Part shown: one piece after another, positions 12,843 through 26,605 of the stretch | How the letters are laid out: each line of letters begins with the position of its first letter | How positions within the stretch are numbered: position 1 is the stretch's first letter | DNA from: Ptiloglossa arizonensis | Lineage: Eukaryota; Arthropoda; Insecta; Hymenoptera; Colletidae | Length of the DNA stretch: 64,000 bases | NCBI RefSeq assembly: GCF_051014685.1 | Contig: NC_135056.1 | Coordinates: forward strand, 868,001-932,000 | Reading direction: 5' to 3' | The notes under the pieces: model-generated | Told to the model about the DNA's origin: nothing | Databases searched by the model: none | What the model saw: only the letters and a program-made list of their open reading frames with translations | Made by a program: the position numbers and the translations under genes

Positions 12843-15800
12843 CGGAGAAACGAAGAAAGAAACGGAGAAACGAAGAAAGAAACGGAGTAACGAACAAAGA
12901 AATGGAGAAACGGAGAAATAAATGGAGAAACGAAGAAACAAACAGAGAAACGAACAAAGAAACGGACAAACGACGAAAGAAATGGAGAAACGGAGAAACG
13001 AACAAAGAAACGGAGAAACGAAAAAAAAGCGGAGAAACGGAGAAATAAATGGAGAAACGAAGAAATAAACGGAGAAACGAAGAAAGAAACGGAGAAACGA
13101 AGAAAGAAACGGAGAAACGAACAAAGAAACGGAGAAACGAACAAAGAAACGGAGAAACGAAGAAAGAAATGGAGAAACGGAGAAATAAATGGAGAAACGA
13201 AGAAATAAACGGAGAAACGAAGAAAGAAACGGAGAAACGAAGAAAGAAACGGAGAAACGAAGAAACAAATGGAGAAACGAAGAAAGAAACGGAGAAACGA
13301 AGAAAGAAACGGAGTAACGAAGAAAGAAACGAAGAAACGAAGAAAGAAACGGAGAATCGGAGAAATAAATGGAGAAATGAAGAAATAAACGGAGAAACGA
13401 AGAAAGAAACGGAGAAACGAAGAAAGAAACGGAGGAACGATGAAAGAAACGAAGAACCGAAGAAAGAAACGGAGAATCGGACAAATAAATGGAGAAATGA
13501 AGAAATAAACGGAGAAACGAAGACAGAAACGGAGAAACGAAGAAAGAAACGGAGAAACGATGAAAGAAACGGAGAATCGAAGAGAGAAACGGAGAAACGA
13601 AGAAAGAGACGGAGAAACGAACAAAGAAACGGAGAAACGAAGAAAGAGACGGAGAAACGGAGAAATAAATGGATAAACGAAGAAATAAACGGAGAAACGA
13701 AGAAAGAAACGGAGAAACGAAGATATAAACGGAGAAACGAAGAAAGAAACGGAGAATCGGAGAACTAAATGGAGAAACGAAGAAATAACCCGAGAAACGA
13801 ACAAAGAAACGGAGAAACGAAGAAAGAAACGGAGAAACGAAGAAAGAAACGGAGAAACGAACAAAGAAACGGAGAAACGAACAAAGAAACGGAGAAACGA
13901 AGAAAGAAACGGAGAAACGAACAAAGAAACGGAGAAACGAACAAAGAAACGGAGAAACGAACAAAGAAACGGTGAAACGAAGAAAGAAACGGAGAAACGA
14001 AGACAGAAACGGAGAAACGAAAAAAGAAACGGAGAAACGAAGAAAGAAACGGAGAAACGGACAAAGAAACGGAGAAACGAAGAAAGAAACGGAGAAACGA
14101 AGAAAGAAACTGAGAAACGAAGAAAGAAACGGAGAATCGGAGAAATAAATGGAGAAACGAAGAAATAAACGGAGAAACGAAGAAAGAAACGGAGAAACGA
14201 AGAAAGAAACGGAGAAACGAAGAAAGAAACGGAGAAACGGAGAGAGAAACGGAGAAACGAAGAAAGAATCGGAGAAACGAAGAAAGAAACGGAGATACAA
14301 AGAAAGAAACGGAGAAACGAACAAAGAAACGGGGAAACGAAGAAACAAACGGAGAAACGGAGAAATAAGTGGAGAAACGAAGAAATAAACGGAGAAACGA
14401 AGAAAGAAACGGAGAAACGAAGAAAGAAACGGAGAAACGATGAAAGAAACGGAGAATCGGAGAGAGAAACGGAGAAACGAACATTGAAACGGAGAAACAA
14501 ACAAAGAGACGGAGAAACGAACAAAGAGACGGAGAAACGGAGAAATAAATGGAGAAACGAAGAAATAAACGGAGAAACGAAGAAAGAAACGGAGAAACGG
14601 AGAAAGGAGCGGAGAATCGAACAAAGAAACGGACAAACGAAGAAAGAAACGGAGAAAGGAAGAAAGAAACGCAGTAACGAAGAAAGAAACGGAGAAACGA
14701 ACAAAGAAACGGAGAACCGAAGAAAGAAACGGAGAAACGAACAAAGAAACGGAGAAACGAAGAAAGAAACGGAGAAACGGAGAAATAAATGGAGAAACGA
14801 AGAAAGAAACGGAGAAACGAAGAAACAAATGGAGAAACGAAGAAAGAAACGGAGAAACGAAGAAAGAAACGGAGTAACGAAGAAAGAAACGAAGAACCGA
14901 AGAAAGAAACGGAGAATCGGCGTAATAAATGGAGAAATGAAGAAATAAACGGAGAAACGAAGAAAGAAACGGAGAAACGAAGAAAGAAACGGAGAAACGA
15001 TGAAAGAAACGGAGAATCGAAGAGAGAAACGGAGAAACGAAGAAAGAGACGGAGAAACGAACAAAGAAACGGAGAAACGAAGAAAGAGACGGAGAAACGG
15101 AGAAATAAATGGATAAACGAAGAAATAAACGGAGAAACGAAGAAAGAAACGGAGAAACGAAGATATAAACGGAGAAACGAAGAAAGAAACGGAGAATCGG
15201 AGAACTAAATGGAGAAACGAAGAAATAACCCGAGAAACGGAGAAAGAAACGGAGAAACGAACAAAGAAACGGAGAAACGAAGAAAGAAACGGAGAAACGA
15301 AGAAAGAAACGGAGAAACGAACAAAGAAACGGAGAAACGAACAAAGAAACAGAGAAACGAAGAAAGAAACGGAGAAACGAACAAAGAAACGGAGAAACGA
15401 ACAAAGAAACGGAGAAACGAACAAAGAAACGGAGAAACGAAGAAAGAAACGGAGAAACGAAGACAGAAACGGAGAAACGAAAAAAGAAACGGAGAAACGA
15501 AGAAAGAAACGGAGAAACGGACAAAGAAACGGAGAAACGAAGAAAGAAACGGAGAAACGAAGAAAGAAACTGAGAAACGAAGAAAGAAACGGAGAATCGG
15601 ACAAATAAATGGAGAAACGAAGAAATAAACGGAGAAACGAAGAAAGAAACGGAGAAACGAAGAAAGAAACGGAGAAACGAAGAAAGAAACGGAGAAACGG
15701 AGAGAGAAACGGAGAAACGAAGAAAGAATCGGAGAAACGAAGAAAGAAACGGAGATACAAAGAAAGAAACGGAGAAACGAGCAAAGAAACGGGGAAACGA

Positions 15801-16288
15801 AGAAACAAACGGAGAAACGGAGAAATAAGTGGAGAAACGAAGAAATAAACGGAGAAACGAAGAAAGAAACGGAGAAACGAAGAAAGAAACGGAGAAACGA
15901 TGAAAGAAACGGAGAATCGGAGAGAGAAACGGAGAAACGAACATTGACACGGAGAAACAAACAAAGAGACGGAGAAACGAACAAAGAGACGGAGAAACGG
16001 AGAAATAAATGGAGAAACGAAGAAATAAACGGAGAAACGAAGAAAGAAACGGAGAAACGGAGAAAGGAGCGGAGAAACGAACAAAGAAACGGACAAACGA
16101 AGAAAGAAACGGAGAAAGGAAGAAAGAAACGCAGTAACGAAGAAAGAAACGGAGAAACGAACAAAGAAACGGAGAACCGAAAAAAGAAACGGCGAAACGA
16201 AGAAAGAAACGGAGAAACGAAGAAACAAATGGAGAAACGAAGAAAGAAACGGAGAAACGAAGAAAGAAACGGAGTAACGAAGAAAGAA
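12790..16288. repeat. 3.5-kb segmental copy, partner 16957-20475
   Basis: Matches 16957-20475, first at an offset of 4,167 bp, then at 4,187 bp after a 20-bp unit that is missing here near 13797 (after TAACCCGAG). Shared rare units are CGAAAAAAAAGCGG, GAAGACAG, GAACATTG, AAAGGAGCGG, GAACCGAAG and GGATAAACG. Differences are single substitutions, for example CGGCGTAATAAATGG at 14918 against CGGCGAAATAAATGG at 19105. The block contains two to three copies of the 1,460-bp higher-order repeat. Confidence 0.82.
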
Positions 16289-16980
16289 ACGAAGAACCGA
16301 AGAAAGAAACGGAGAATCGGAGAAATAAATGGAGAAATGAAGAAATAAACGGAGAAACGAAGATATAAACGGAGAAACGAAGAAAGAAACGGAGAATCGG
16401 AGAACTAAATGGAGAAACGAAGAAATAACCCGAGAAACGGAGAAAGAAACGGAGAAACGAACAAAGAAACGGAGAAACGAAGAAAGAAACGGAGAAACGA
16501 AGAAAGAAACGGAGAAACGAACAAAGAAACGGAGAAACGAACAAAGAAACGGAGAAACGAAGAAAGAAACGGAGAAACGAACAAAGAAACGGAGAAACGA
16601 ACAAAGAAACGGAGAAACGAACAAAGAAACGGAGAAACGAAGAAAGAAACGGAGAAACGAAGACAGAAACGGAGAAACGAAAAAAGAAACGGAGAAACGA
16701 AGAAAGAAACGGAGAAACGGACAAAGAAACGGAGAAACGAAGAAAGAAACGGAGAAACGAAGAAAGAAACTGAGAAACGAAGAAAGAAACGGAGAATCGG
16801 ACAAATAAATGGAGAAACGAAGAAATAAACGGAGAAACGAAGAAAGAAACGGAGAAACGAAGAAAGAAACGGAGAAACGAAGAAAGAAACGGAGAAACGG
16901 AGAGAGAAACGGAGAAACGAAGAAAGAATCGGAGAAACGAAGAAAGAAACGGAGATACAAAGAAAGAAACGGAGAAACGA
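15151..16980. repeat. Internal copy pair, offset 1,200 bp
   Basis: 15151-15780 matches 16351-16980 at exactly 1,200 bp (60 units). The shared stretch starts at GAAGATATAAACGG and ends just after GAGATACAAAG, where the first copy reads GAGCAAAG and the second GAACAAAGATACGG. It spans the truncated third repeat of the 1,460-bp series and looks like the trace of an unequal exchange between neighbouring repeats. Confidence 0.78.
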
Positions 16981-19900
16981 ACAAAGATACGGAGAAACGA
17001 AGAAAGAAACGGAGAAACGAAGAAAGAAACGGAGAAACGAAGAAAGAAACGGAGTAACGAACAAAGAAATGGAGAAACGGAGAAATAAATGGAGAAACGA
17101 AGAAACAAACAGAGAAACGAACAAAGAAACGGACAAACGACGAAAGAAATGGAGAAACGGAGAAACGAACAAAGAAACGGAGAAACGAAAAAAAAGCGGA
17201 GAAACGGAGAAATAAATGGAGAAACGAAGAAATAAACGGAGAAACGAAGAAAGAAACGGAGAAACGAAGAAAGAAACGGAGAAACGAACAAAGAAACGGA
17301 GAAACGAACAAAGAAACGGAGAAACGAAGAAAGAAATGGAGAAACGGAGAAATAAATGGAGAAACGAAGAAATAAACGGAGAAACGAAGAAAGAAACGGA
17401 GAAACGAAGAAAGAAACGGAGAAACGAAGAAACAAATGGAGAAACGAAGAAAGAAACGGAGAAACGAAGAAAGAAACGGAGTAACGAAGAAAGAAACGAA
17501 GAAACGAAGAAAGAAACGGAGAATCGGAGAAATAAATGGAGAAATGAAGAAATAAACGGAGAAACGAAGAAAGAAACGGAGAAACGAAGAAAGAAACGGA
17601 GGAACGATGAAAGAAACGAAGAACCGAAGAAAGAAACGGAGAATCGGACAAATAAATGGAGAAATGAAGAAATAAACGGAGAAACGAAGACAGAAACGGA
17701 GAAACGAAGAAAGAAACGGAGAAACGATGAAAGAAACGGAGAATCGAAGAGAGAAACGGAGAAACGAAGAAAGAGACGGAGAAACGAACAAAGAAACGGA
17801 GAAACGAAGAAAGAGACGGAGAAACGGAGAAATAAATGGATAAACGAAGAAATAAACGGAGAAACGAAGAAAGAAACGGAGAAACGAAGATATAAACGGA
17901 GAAACGAAGAAAGAAACGGAGAATCGGAGAACTAAATGGAGAAACGAAGAAATAACCCGAGAAACGGAGAAAGAAACGGAGAAACGAACAAAGAAACGGA
18001 GAAACGAAGAAAGAAACGGAGAAACGAAGAAAGAAACGGAGAAACGAACAAAGAAACGGAGAAACGAACAAAGAAACGGAGAAACGAAGAAAGAAACGGA
18101 GAAACGAACAAAGAAACGGAGAAACGAACAAAGAAACGGAGAAACGAACAAAGAAACGGTGAAACGAAGAAAGAAACGGAGAAACGAAGACAGAAACGGA
18201 GAAACGAAAAAAGAAACGGAGAAACGAAGAAAGAAACGGAGAAACGGACAAAGAAACGGAGAAACGAAGAAAGAAACGGAGAAACGAAGAAAGAAACTGA
18301 GAAACGAAGAAAGAAACGGAGAATCGGAGAAATAAATGGAGAAACGAAGAAATAAACGGAGAAACGAAGAAAGAAACGGAGAAACGAAGAAAGAAACGGA
18401 GAAACGAAGAAAGAAACGGAGAAACGGAGAGAGAAACGGAGAAACGAAGAAAGAATCGGAGAAACGAAGAAAGAAACGGAGATACAAAGAAAGAAACGGA
18501 GAAACGAACAAAGAAACGGGGAAACGAAGAAACAAACGGAGAAACGGAGAAATAAGTGGAGAAACGAAGAAATAAACGGAGAAACGAAGAAAGAAACGGA
18601 GAAACGAAGAAAGAAACGGAGAAACGATGAAAGAAACGGAGAATCGGAGAGAGAAACGGAGAAACGAACATTGAAACGGAGAAACAAACAAAGAGACGGA
18701 GAAACGAACAAAGAGACGGAGAAACGGAGAAATAAATGGAGAAACGAAGAAATAAACGGAGAAACGAAGAAAGAAACGGAGAAACGGAGAAAGGAGCGGA
18801 GAATCGAACAAAGAAACGGACAAACGAAGAAAGAAACGGAGAAAGGAAGAAAGAAACGCAGTAACGAAGAAAGAAACGGAGAAACGAACAAAGAAACGGA
18901 GAACCGAAGAAAGAAACGGAGAAACGAACAAAGAAACGGAGAAACGAAGAAAGAAACGGAGAAACGGAGAAATAAATGGAGAAACGAAGAAAGAAACGGA
19001 GAAACGAAGAAACAAATGGAGAAACGAAGAAAGAAACGGAGAAACGAAGAAAGAAACGGAGTAACGAAGAAAGAAACGAAGAACCGAAGAAAGAAACGGA
19101 GAATCGGCGAAATAAATGGAGAAATGAAGAAATAAACGGAGAAACGAAGAAAGAAACGGAGAAACGAAGAAAGAAACGGAGAAACGATGAAAGAAACGGA
19201 GAATCGAAGAGAGAAACGGAGAAACGAAGAAAGAGACGGAGAAACGAACAAAGAAACGGAGAAACGAAGAAAGAGACGGAGAAACGGAGAAATAAATGGA
19301 TAAACGAAGAAATAAACGGAGAAACGAAGAAAGAAACGGAGAAACGAAGATATAAACGGAGAAACGAAGAAAGAAACGGAGAATCGGAGAACTAAATGGA
19401 GAAACGAAGAAATAACCCGAGAAACGGAGAAAGAAACGGAGAAACGAACAAAGAAACGGAGAAACGAAGAAAGAAACGGAGAAACGAAGAAAGAAACGGA
19501 GAAACGAACAAAGAAACGGAGAAACGAAGAAAGAAACAGAGAAACGAAGAAAGAAACGGAGAAACGAACAAAGAAACGGAGAAACGAACAAAGAAACGGA
19601 GAAACGAACAAAGAAACGGAGAAACGAAGAAAGAAACGGAGAAACGAAGACAGAAACGGAGAAACGAAAAAAGAAACGGAGAAACGAAGAAAGAAACGGA
19701 GAAACGGACAAAGAAACGGAGAAACGAAGAAAGAAACGGAGAAACGAAGAAAGAAACTGAGAAACGAAGAAAGAAACGGAGAATCGGACAAATAAATGGA
19801 GAAACGAAGAAATAAACGGAGAAACGAAGAAAGAAACGGAGAAACGAAGAAAGAAACGGAGAAACGAAGAAAGAAACGGAGAAACGGAGAGAGAAACGGA

Positions 19901-20475
19901 GAAACGAAGAAAGAATCGGAGAAACGAAGAAAGAAACGGAGATACAAAGAAAGAAACGGAGAAACGAGCAAAGAAACGGGGAAACGAAGAAACAAACGGA
20001 GAAACGGAGAAATAAGTGGAGAAACGAAGAAATAAACGGAGAAACGAAGAAAGAAACGGAGAAACGAAGAAAGAAACGGAGAAACGATGAAAGAAACGGA
20101 GAATCGGAGAGAGAAACGGAGAAACGAACATTGACACGGAGAAACAAACAAAGAGACGGAGAAACGAACAAAGAGACGGAGAAACGGAGAAATAAATGGA
20201 GAAACGAAGAAATAAACGGAGAAACGAAGAAAGAAACGGAGAAACGGAGAAAGGAGCGGAGAAACGAACAAAGAAACGGACAAACGAAGAAAGAAACGGA
20301 GAAAGGAAGAAAGAAACGCAGTAACGAAGAAAGAAACGGAGAAACGAACAAAGAAACGGAGAACCGAAGAAAGAAACGGCGAAACGAAGAAAGAAACGGA
20401 GAAACGAAGAAACAAATGGAGAAACGAAGAAAGAAACGGAGAAACGAAGAAAGAAGCGGAGTAACGAAGAAAGAA
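16957..20475. repeat. 3.5-kb segmental copy of 12790-16288
   Basis: Right-hand partner of the 12.8-16.3-kb block, offset 4,167-4,187 bp. It contains two complete 1,460-bp repeats starting at the 17918 and 19378 landmarks. The match stops near 20475, where this copy reads GAAACGGAGAAAAAAATGG and the left copy reads GAATCGGAGAAATAAATGG. Downstream of this point the left-hand variant vocabulary (GAGATACAAAG, AACTAAATGG) is no longer seen. Confidence 0.82.
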
Positions 20476-21460
20476 ACGAAGAAACGAAGAAAGAAACGGA
20501 GAAACGGAGAAAAAAATGGAGAAACGAAGAAATAAACAGAGAAACGAAGAAAGAAACGGAGAAACGAAGAAAGAAACGGAGAAACGATGAAAGAAACGGA
20601 GAATCGGAGAGAGAAACGGAGAAACAAACAATGAAACGGAGAAACGAACAAAGAAACGGAGAGACGAACAAGGAGACGGAGAAACGGAGAAATAATTGGA
20701 GAAACGAAGAAATAAACGGAGAAACGAAGAAAGGAACGGAGAAACGGAGAAATAAATGGAAAAACGAAGAAATAAACGGAGAAACGGAGAAAGGAGCGGA
20801 GAAACGAACAAAGAAACGGAGAAACGAGCAAAGAAACGGAACAATGGAGAAATAAATGGAGAAACGAAGAAACAAACAGAGAAACGAACAAAGAAACGGA
20901 CAAACGAAGAAAGGAACGGAGAATCGGAGAGTGAAACGGAGAAATGAACAAAGAAACGGAGAAACGGAGAAAGAAACGGAGAAACGAAGAAAGAAACGGA
21001 GAAACGAACAAAGAAACGGAGAAACGAAGTAAGAAACGGAGTAACGAACAAAGAAACGGAGTAACGAACAAAGAAACGGAGAAACGGAGAAAGAAACGGA
21101 GTAACGAACAAAGAAACGGAGAAACGGAGAAAGAAACGGAGAAACGAAGAAAGAAACAGAGAAACGAACAAAGGAACGCAGAAACGCAGAATGAAACGGA
21201 GAAACGAAGAAATAAACGGAGAAATGAACAAAGAAACGGAGAAACAAGGAAAGAAACGGAGAAATAAACGAAGAGACGGAGAAACGAACAAAGAAACGGA
21301 GAAACGAAGAAAGAAACGGAGAAACGAAGAAAGAAACGGAGAAACGAAGAAAGAAACGGAGTAACGAGGAAGGAAACGAAGAAACGAAGAAAGAAACGGA
21401 GAATCGGAGTAATAAATGGAGAAACGGAGAAATAAACCGAGAAACGAAGAGAGAAACAGA

Positions 21461-23389
21461 GAAACGAACAAAGAAACGGAGAAACGAAGAAAGAAACGGA
21501 GAAACGAACAAAGAAACGGAGAAACGAGCAAAGAAACGGAGAAACGAAGAAATAAACGGAGAAACGGAGAAATAAATGGAGAAACGAAGAAATAAGTGGA
21601 GAAACGAAGAAAGAAACGGAGAAACGAAGAAAGAAACGGAGAAACGAAGAAAGAAACGGAGTAACGAAGAAATAAACTGAGAAACGAAGGAAGAAACGGA
21701 GAAACGAAGAAAGAAACGGAGAAACGGAGAAATAAATGGAGAAACGAAGAAATAAGCGGAGAAACAAAGAAAGAAACGGAGAAACGAAGAAATAAATGGA
21801 GAAACGAAGAAATAAACGGAGAAACGAAGGAAGAAACGCAGAAACGAAGAAAGAAACGGAGAAACGAAGAAAGAAACGGAGTAACGAAGAAAGGAACGAA
21901 GAAACGAAGAAAGAAACGGAGAAACGAACAAAGAAACGGAGAAACGGAGAAAGAAACGGAGAAACGAACAAAGAAACGGAGAAACGAACAAAGAAACGGA
22001 GAAACGAAGAACGAAACGGAGAAACGGAGAAAAAAATGGAGAAACGAAGAAATAAACGGAGAAACGAAGAAAGAATCGGAGAAACGAAGAAAGAAACGGA
22101 GAAACGGAGAAATAAATGGAGAAACGAAGAAATAAGCGGAGAAACGAAGAAAGAAACGGAGAAACGAAGAAAGAAACGGAGAAACGGAGAAATAAATGGA
22201 GAAACGAGGAAATAAACGGAGAAACGAAGAAAGAAACGTAGAAACGAAGAAAGAAACGGAGAAACGGAGAAATAAATGGAGTAACGAAGAAATAAACGGA
22301 GAAACGAAGAAAGAGACGGAGAAACGAAGAAAGAAACGGAGAAACGAAGAAAGAAACGGAGAAACGAAGAAAGAAACGGAGTAACGAAGAAAGAAACGGA
22401 GAAACGAACAAAGAAACGGAGAAACGAACAAAGAAACGGAGAAACGAAGAAAGAAACGGAGAAACGAACAAAGAAACGGAGAAACGAGCAAAGAAACGGA
22501 GAAACGAAGAAATAAACGGAGAAACGGAGAAATAAATGGAGAAACGAAGAAATAAGTGGAGAAACGAAGAAAGAAACGGAGAAACGAAGAAAGAAACGGA
22601 GAAACGAAGAAAGAAACGGAGTAACGAAGAAATAAACTGAGAAACGAAGAAAGAAACGGAGAAACGAAGAAAGAAACGGAGAAACGGAGAAATAAATGGA
22701 GAAACGAAGAAATAAGCGGAGAAACAAAGAAAGAAACGGAGAAACGAAGAAATAAATGGAGAAACGAAGAAATAAACGGAGAAACGAAGGAAGAAACGCA
22801 GAAACGAAGAAAGAAACGGAGAAACGAAGAAAGAAACGGAGTAACGAAGAAAGGAACGAAGAAACGAAGAAAGAAACGGAGAAACGAACAAAGAAACGGA
22901 GAAACGGAGAAAGAAACGGAGAAACGAACAAAGAAACGGAGAAACGAACAAAGAAACGGAGAAACGAAGAACGAAACGGAGAAACGGAGAAAAAAATGGA
23001 GAAACGAAGAAATAAACGGAGAAACGAAGAAAGAATCGGAGAAACGAAGAAAGAAACGGAGAAACGGAGAAATAAATGGAGAAACGAAGAAATAAGCGGA
23101 GAAACGAAGAAAGAAACGGAGAAACGAAGAAAGAAACGGAGAAACGGAGAAATAAATGGAGAAACGAGGAAATAAACGGAGAAACGAAGAAAGAAACGTA
23201 GAAACGAAGAAAGAAACGGAGAAACGGAGAAATAAATGGAGTAACGAAGAAATAAACGGAGAAACGAAGAAAGAGACGGAGAAACGAAGAAAGAAACGGA
23301 GAAACGAAGAAAGAAACGGAGAAACGAAGAAAGAAACGGAGTAACGAAGAAAGAAACGGAGAAACGAACAAAGAAACGGAGAAACGAAG
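21461..23389. repeat. Tandem duplication, period 960 bp
   Basis: Copies 21461-22420 and 22421-23380 were compared line by line. They differ at one base only (GAAGGAAG near 21690 against GAAGAAAG near 22650), and the match continues nine bases into the following unit. The period is exactly 48 units, so both copies sit in the same 60-bp register. Landmarks are GAGCAAAG, AAATAAGTGG, AAATAAACTGAG, AACGCAGAAACG, AACGAAACGG and CGAGGAAATAAACGG. Confidence 0.95.
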
Positions 23390-23625
23390 AAAGAAACGGA
23401 GAAACGGAGAAATAAATGGAGAAACGAGGAAATAAACGGAGAAACGAAGAAAGAAACGTAGAAACGAAGAAAGAAACGGAGAAACGGAGAAATAAATGGA
23501 GTAACGTAGAAATAAACGGAGAAACGAAGAAAGAGACGGAGAAACGAAGAAAGAAACGGAGAAACGAAGAAAGAAACGGAGAAACGAAGAAAGAAACGGA
23601 GTAACGAAGAAAGAAACGAAGAAAG
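23141..23625. repeat. Tandem duplication, period 260 bp
   Basis: 23141-23390 and 23401-23625 repeat the string CGAGGAAATAAACGG, CGTAGAAACG, TAAATGGAGTAACG, GAAGAAAGAGACGG at 260 bp (13 units). The second copy differs by GTAACGTAG against GTAACGAAG. A further copy of this string starts near 24209. The block ends with an 8-bp-short unit near 23615 (one AAACGAAG lost), which shifts the array phase downstream. Confidence 0.85.
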
Positions 23626-25012
23626 AAACGGAGAAACGAACAAAGAAACGGAGAAACGAAGAAAGAAACGGAGAAACGATCAAAGAAACGGAGAAACGAA
23701 CAAAGAAACGGAGAAACGAAGAAAGAAACGGAGAAACGGAGAAATAAATGGAGAAACGAAGAAATAAACGGAGAAACGAAGAAAGAGACGGAGAAACGAA
23801 GAAAGAAACGGAGAAACGAAGAAAGAAACGGAGAAACGAACAAAGAAACGGAGAAACGAAGAAAGAAACGGAGAAACGGAGTAATAAATGGAGAAACGAA
23901 GAAATAACCCGAGAAACGAAGAAAGAAACGGAGAAACGAATAAAGAAACGGAGAAACGAAGAAAGAAACGGAGAATCGGAGTAATAAATGGAGAAACGAA
24001 GAAATAAACCGAGAAACGAAGAAAGAAACGGAGAAACGAATAAAGAAACGGAGAAACGAAGAAAGAAACGGAGAAACGAACAAAGAAACGGAGAAACGAG
24101 CAAAGAAACGGAGAAACGAAGAAAGAAACGGAAAAACGGAGAAATAAATGGAGAAACGAAGAAATAAACGGAGAAACGAACAAAGAAACGGAGAAACGAA
24201 GAAAGAAACGGAGAAACGGAGAAATAAATGGAGAAACGAGGAAATAAACGGAGAAACGAAGAAAGAAACGTAGAAACGAAGAAAGAAACGGAGAAACGGA
24301 GAAATAAATGGAGTAACGAAGAAATAAACGGAGAAACGAAGAAAGAGACGGAGAAACGAAGAAATAAACGGAGAAACGAAGAAAGAAACGGAGAAACGAA
24401 GAAAGAAACGGAGAAACGTAGAAAGAAACGGAGTAACGAACAAAGAAACGGAGAAACGGAGAAATAAACGGAGAAATGAAGAAAGAAACGGAGAAACAAG
24501 GAAAGAAACGGAGAAACAAATGGAGAAACGAAGATATAAACGGAGAAACGAAGAAAGAAACGGAGAATCGGAGAAATAAGTGGAGAAACGAAGAAGTAAA
24601 CGGAGAAACCAAGAAAGAAACGGAGAAACGAAGAAAGAAACGGTGAAATGAAGAAAGAAACGGAGAAACGAAGAAAGATACGGAGTAACGAATAAAGAAA
24701 CGGAGAAACGGAGAAATAAACGGAGAAACGAAGAAAGGAACGTAGAAACGAGCAAAGAAACGGAGAAATGGTGAAAGAAACGGAGAAACGAAGAAAGAAA
24801 CGAAGAAACGAAGAAAGAAACGGAGAAACGAAGAAAGAAACGGAGAAACGAAGGAAGAAACTGACAAACGAAGAAAGAAACGGAGAGTCGGAGAAATAAA
24901 TGGAGAAACTAAGAAATAAACGGAGAAACGAAGAAAGAAACTGAGAAACGAAGAAAGAAACGGAGAAACGAAGAAAGAAACGGAGTAACGGACAAAGAAA
25001 CGGAGAAACGAA

Positions 25013-26605
25013 CAAAGAAACGGAGAAACGGAGAAAGAAACGGAGAAACGAAGAAAGAAACAGAGAAACGAACAAAGAAACGCAGAAACGCAGAATGAAA
25101 CGGAGAAACGAAGAAATAAACGGAGAAATGAAGAAAGAAACGGAGAAACAAGGAAAGAAACGGAGAAATAAGTGGAGAAACGAAGATATAAACGGAGAAA
25201 CGAAGAAAGAAACGGAGAATCGGAGAAATAAATGGAGAAACGAAGAAATAACCCGAGAAACGGAGAAAGAAACGGAGAAACGAAGAAAGAAACGGAGAAA
25301 CGAAGAAAGAAACTGAGAAACGAAGAAAGAAACGTAGAATCGGAGAAATAAATGGAGAGACGAAGAAATAAACGGAAAAACGAAGAAAGAAACGGAGAAA
25401 CGAAGAAAGAAACGGAGAAACGAAGAAAGAAACGGAGTAACGAAGAAAGAAACGCCGTAACGAACAATGAAACGGAGAAACGGAGAAATAAACGGAGAAA
25501 CGAAGAAAGGAACGGAGAAACGAACAAAGAACAGAGAAATGATGAAAGAAACGGAGAAACGAAGATAGAAACGAAGAAACGAAGAAAGAAACGGAGAAAC
25601 GAAGAAAGAAACGGAGAATCGGAGAAATAAATGGAGAAACGAAGAAAGAAACAGAGAAACGATGAAAGAAACGGAGAAACGAAGAAAGAAACGGAGAAAC
25701 GAAGAAAGAAACTGAGAAACGAAGAAAGAAACGGAGGGTCGGAGAAATAAATGGAGAAACGAAGAAATAAACGGAGAAACGAAGAAAGAAACGGAGAAAC
25801 GGAGAAAGAAACGGAGAAACGAAGAAAGAAACAGAGAAACGAACAAAGAAACGCAGAAACGCAGAATGAAACGGAGAAACAAAGAAATAAACGGAGAAAT
25901 GAAGAAAGAAACGGAGAAACAAGGAAAGAAACGGAGAAATAAGTGGAGAAACGAAGATATAAACGGAGAAACGAAGAAAGAAACGGAGAATCGGAGAAAT
26001 AAATGGAGAAACGAAGAAATAACCCGAGAAACGGAGAAAGAAACGGAGAAACGAAGAAAGAAACGGAGAAACGAAGAAAGAAACTGAGAAACGAAGAAAG
26101 AAACGTAGAATCGGAGAAATAAATGGAGAGACGAAGATATAAACGGAAAAACGAAGAAAGAAACGGAGAAACGAAGAAAGAAACGGAGAATCGAAGAAAG
26201 AAACGGAGTAACGAAGAAAGAAACGCCGTAACGAACAAAGAAACGGAGAAACGGAGAAATAAACGGCGAAACGAAGAAAGGAACGGAGAAACGAACAAAG
26301 AACAGAGAAATGATGAAAGAAACGGAGAAACGAAGAAAGAAACGAAGAAACGAAGAAAGAAACGGAGAAACGAAGAAAGAAACGGAGAATCGGAGAAATA
26401 AATGGAGAAACGAAGAAAGAAACAGAGAAACGATGAAAGAAACGGAGAAACGAAGGAAGAAACGGAGAAACGAAGAAAGAAACTGAGAAACGAAGAAAGA
26501 AACGGAGGGTCGGAGAAATAAATGGAGAAACGAAGAAATAAACGGAGAAACGAAGAAAGAAACGGAGAAACGGAGAAAGAAACGGAGAAACGAAGAAAGA
26601 AACGG
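25013..26605. repeat. Tandem duplication, period 771 bp
   Basis: Copies about 25013-25783 and 25784-26554, with the match running on to about 26605. Shared landmarks are AACGCAGAATGAAACGG, AAACAAGGAAAG, AAATAAGTGG, GAAGATATAAACGG, TAACCCGAG, AACGCCGTAACG, GAACAAAGAACAGAG and GGAGGGTCGG. I noticed about seven substitutions, among them AACGAAGAAAT to AACAAAGAAAT (a CpG to CpA change), GAAACG to GAATCG, and AACAATG to AACAAAG. That is roughly 99% identity, so this duplication looks older than the 960-bp, 2,102-bp and 3,826-bp ones. Confidence 0.87.

Larger units (their letters stand above)
13751..20475. repeat. Higher-order repeat, about 1,460 bp, five landmarks
   Basis: The rare string GAGAATCGGAGAACTAAATG followed by a TAACCCGAG unit starts at 13751, 15191, 16391, 17918 and 19378 and was seen nowhere else in the window. 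The intervals are 1,440, 1,200, 1,527 and 1,460 bp. Each repeat then carries, in the same order, a run of GAACAAAG units, GAAGACAG, ACGGACAAAG, AAACTGAG, GGAGAGAG, GAAGAATCGG, GAGATACAAAG, CGGGGAAACG, AAATAAGTGG, GAACATTG and AAAGGAGCGG. The third repeat is truncated: it lacks the GAACATTG to AAAGGAGCGG part and resumes with the 12.8-13.7-kb string. The 13751 copy lacks one 20-bp unit. Confidence 0.85.
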
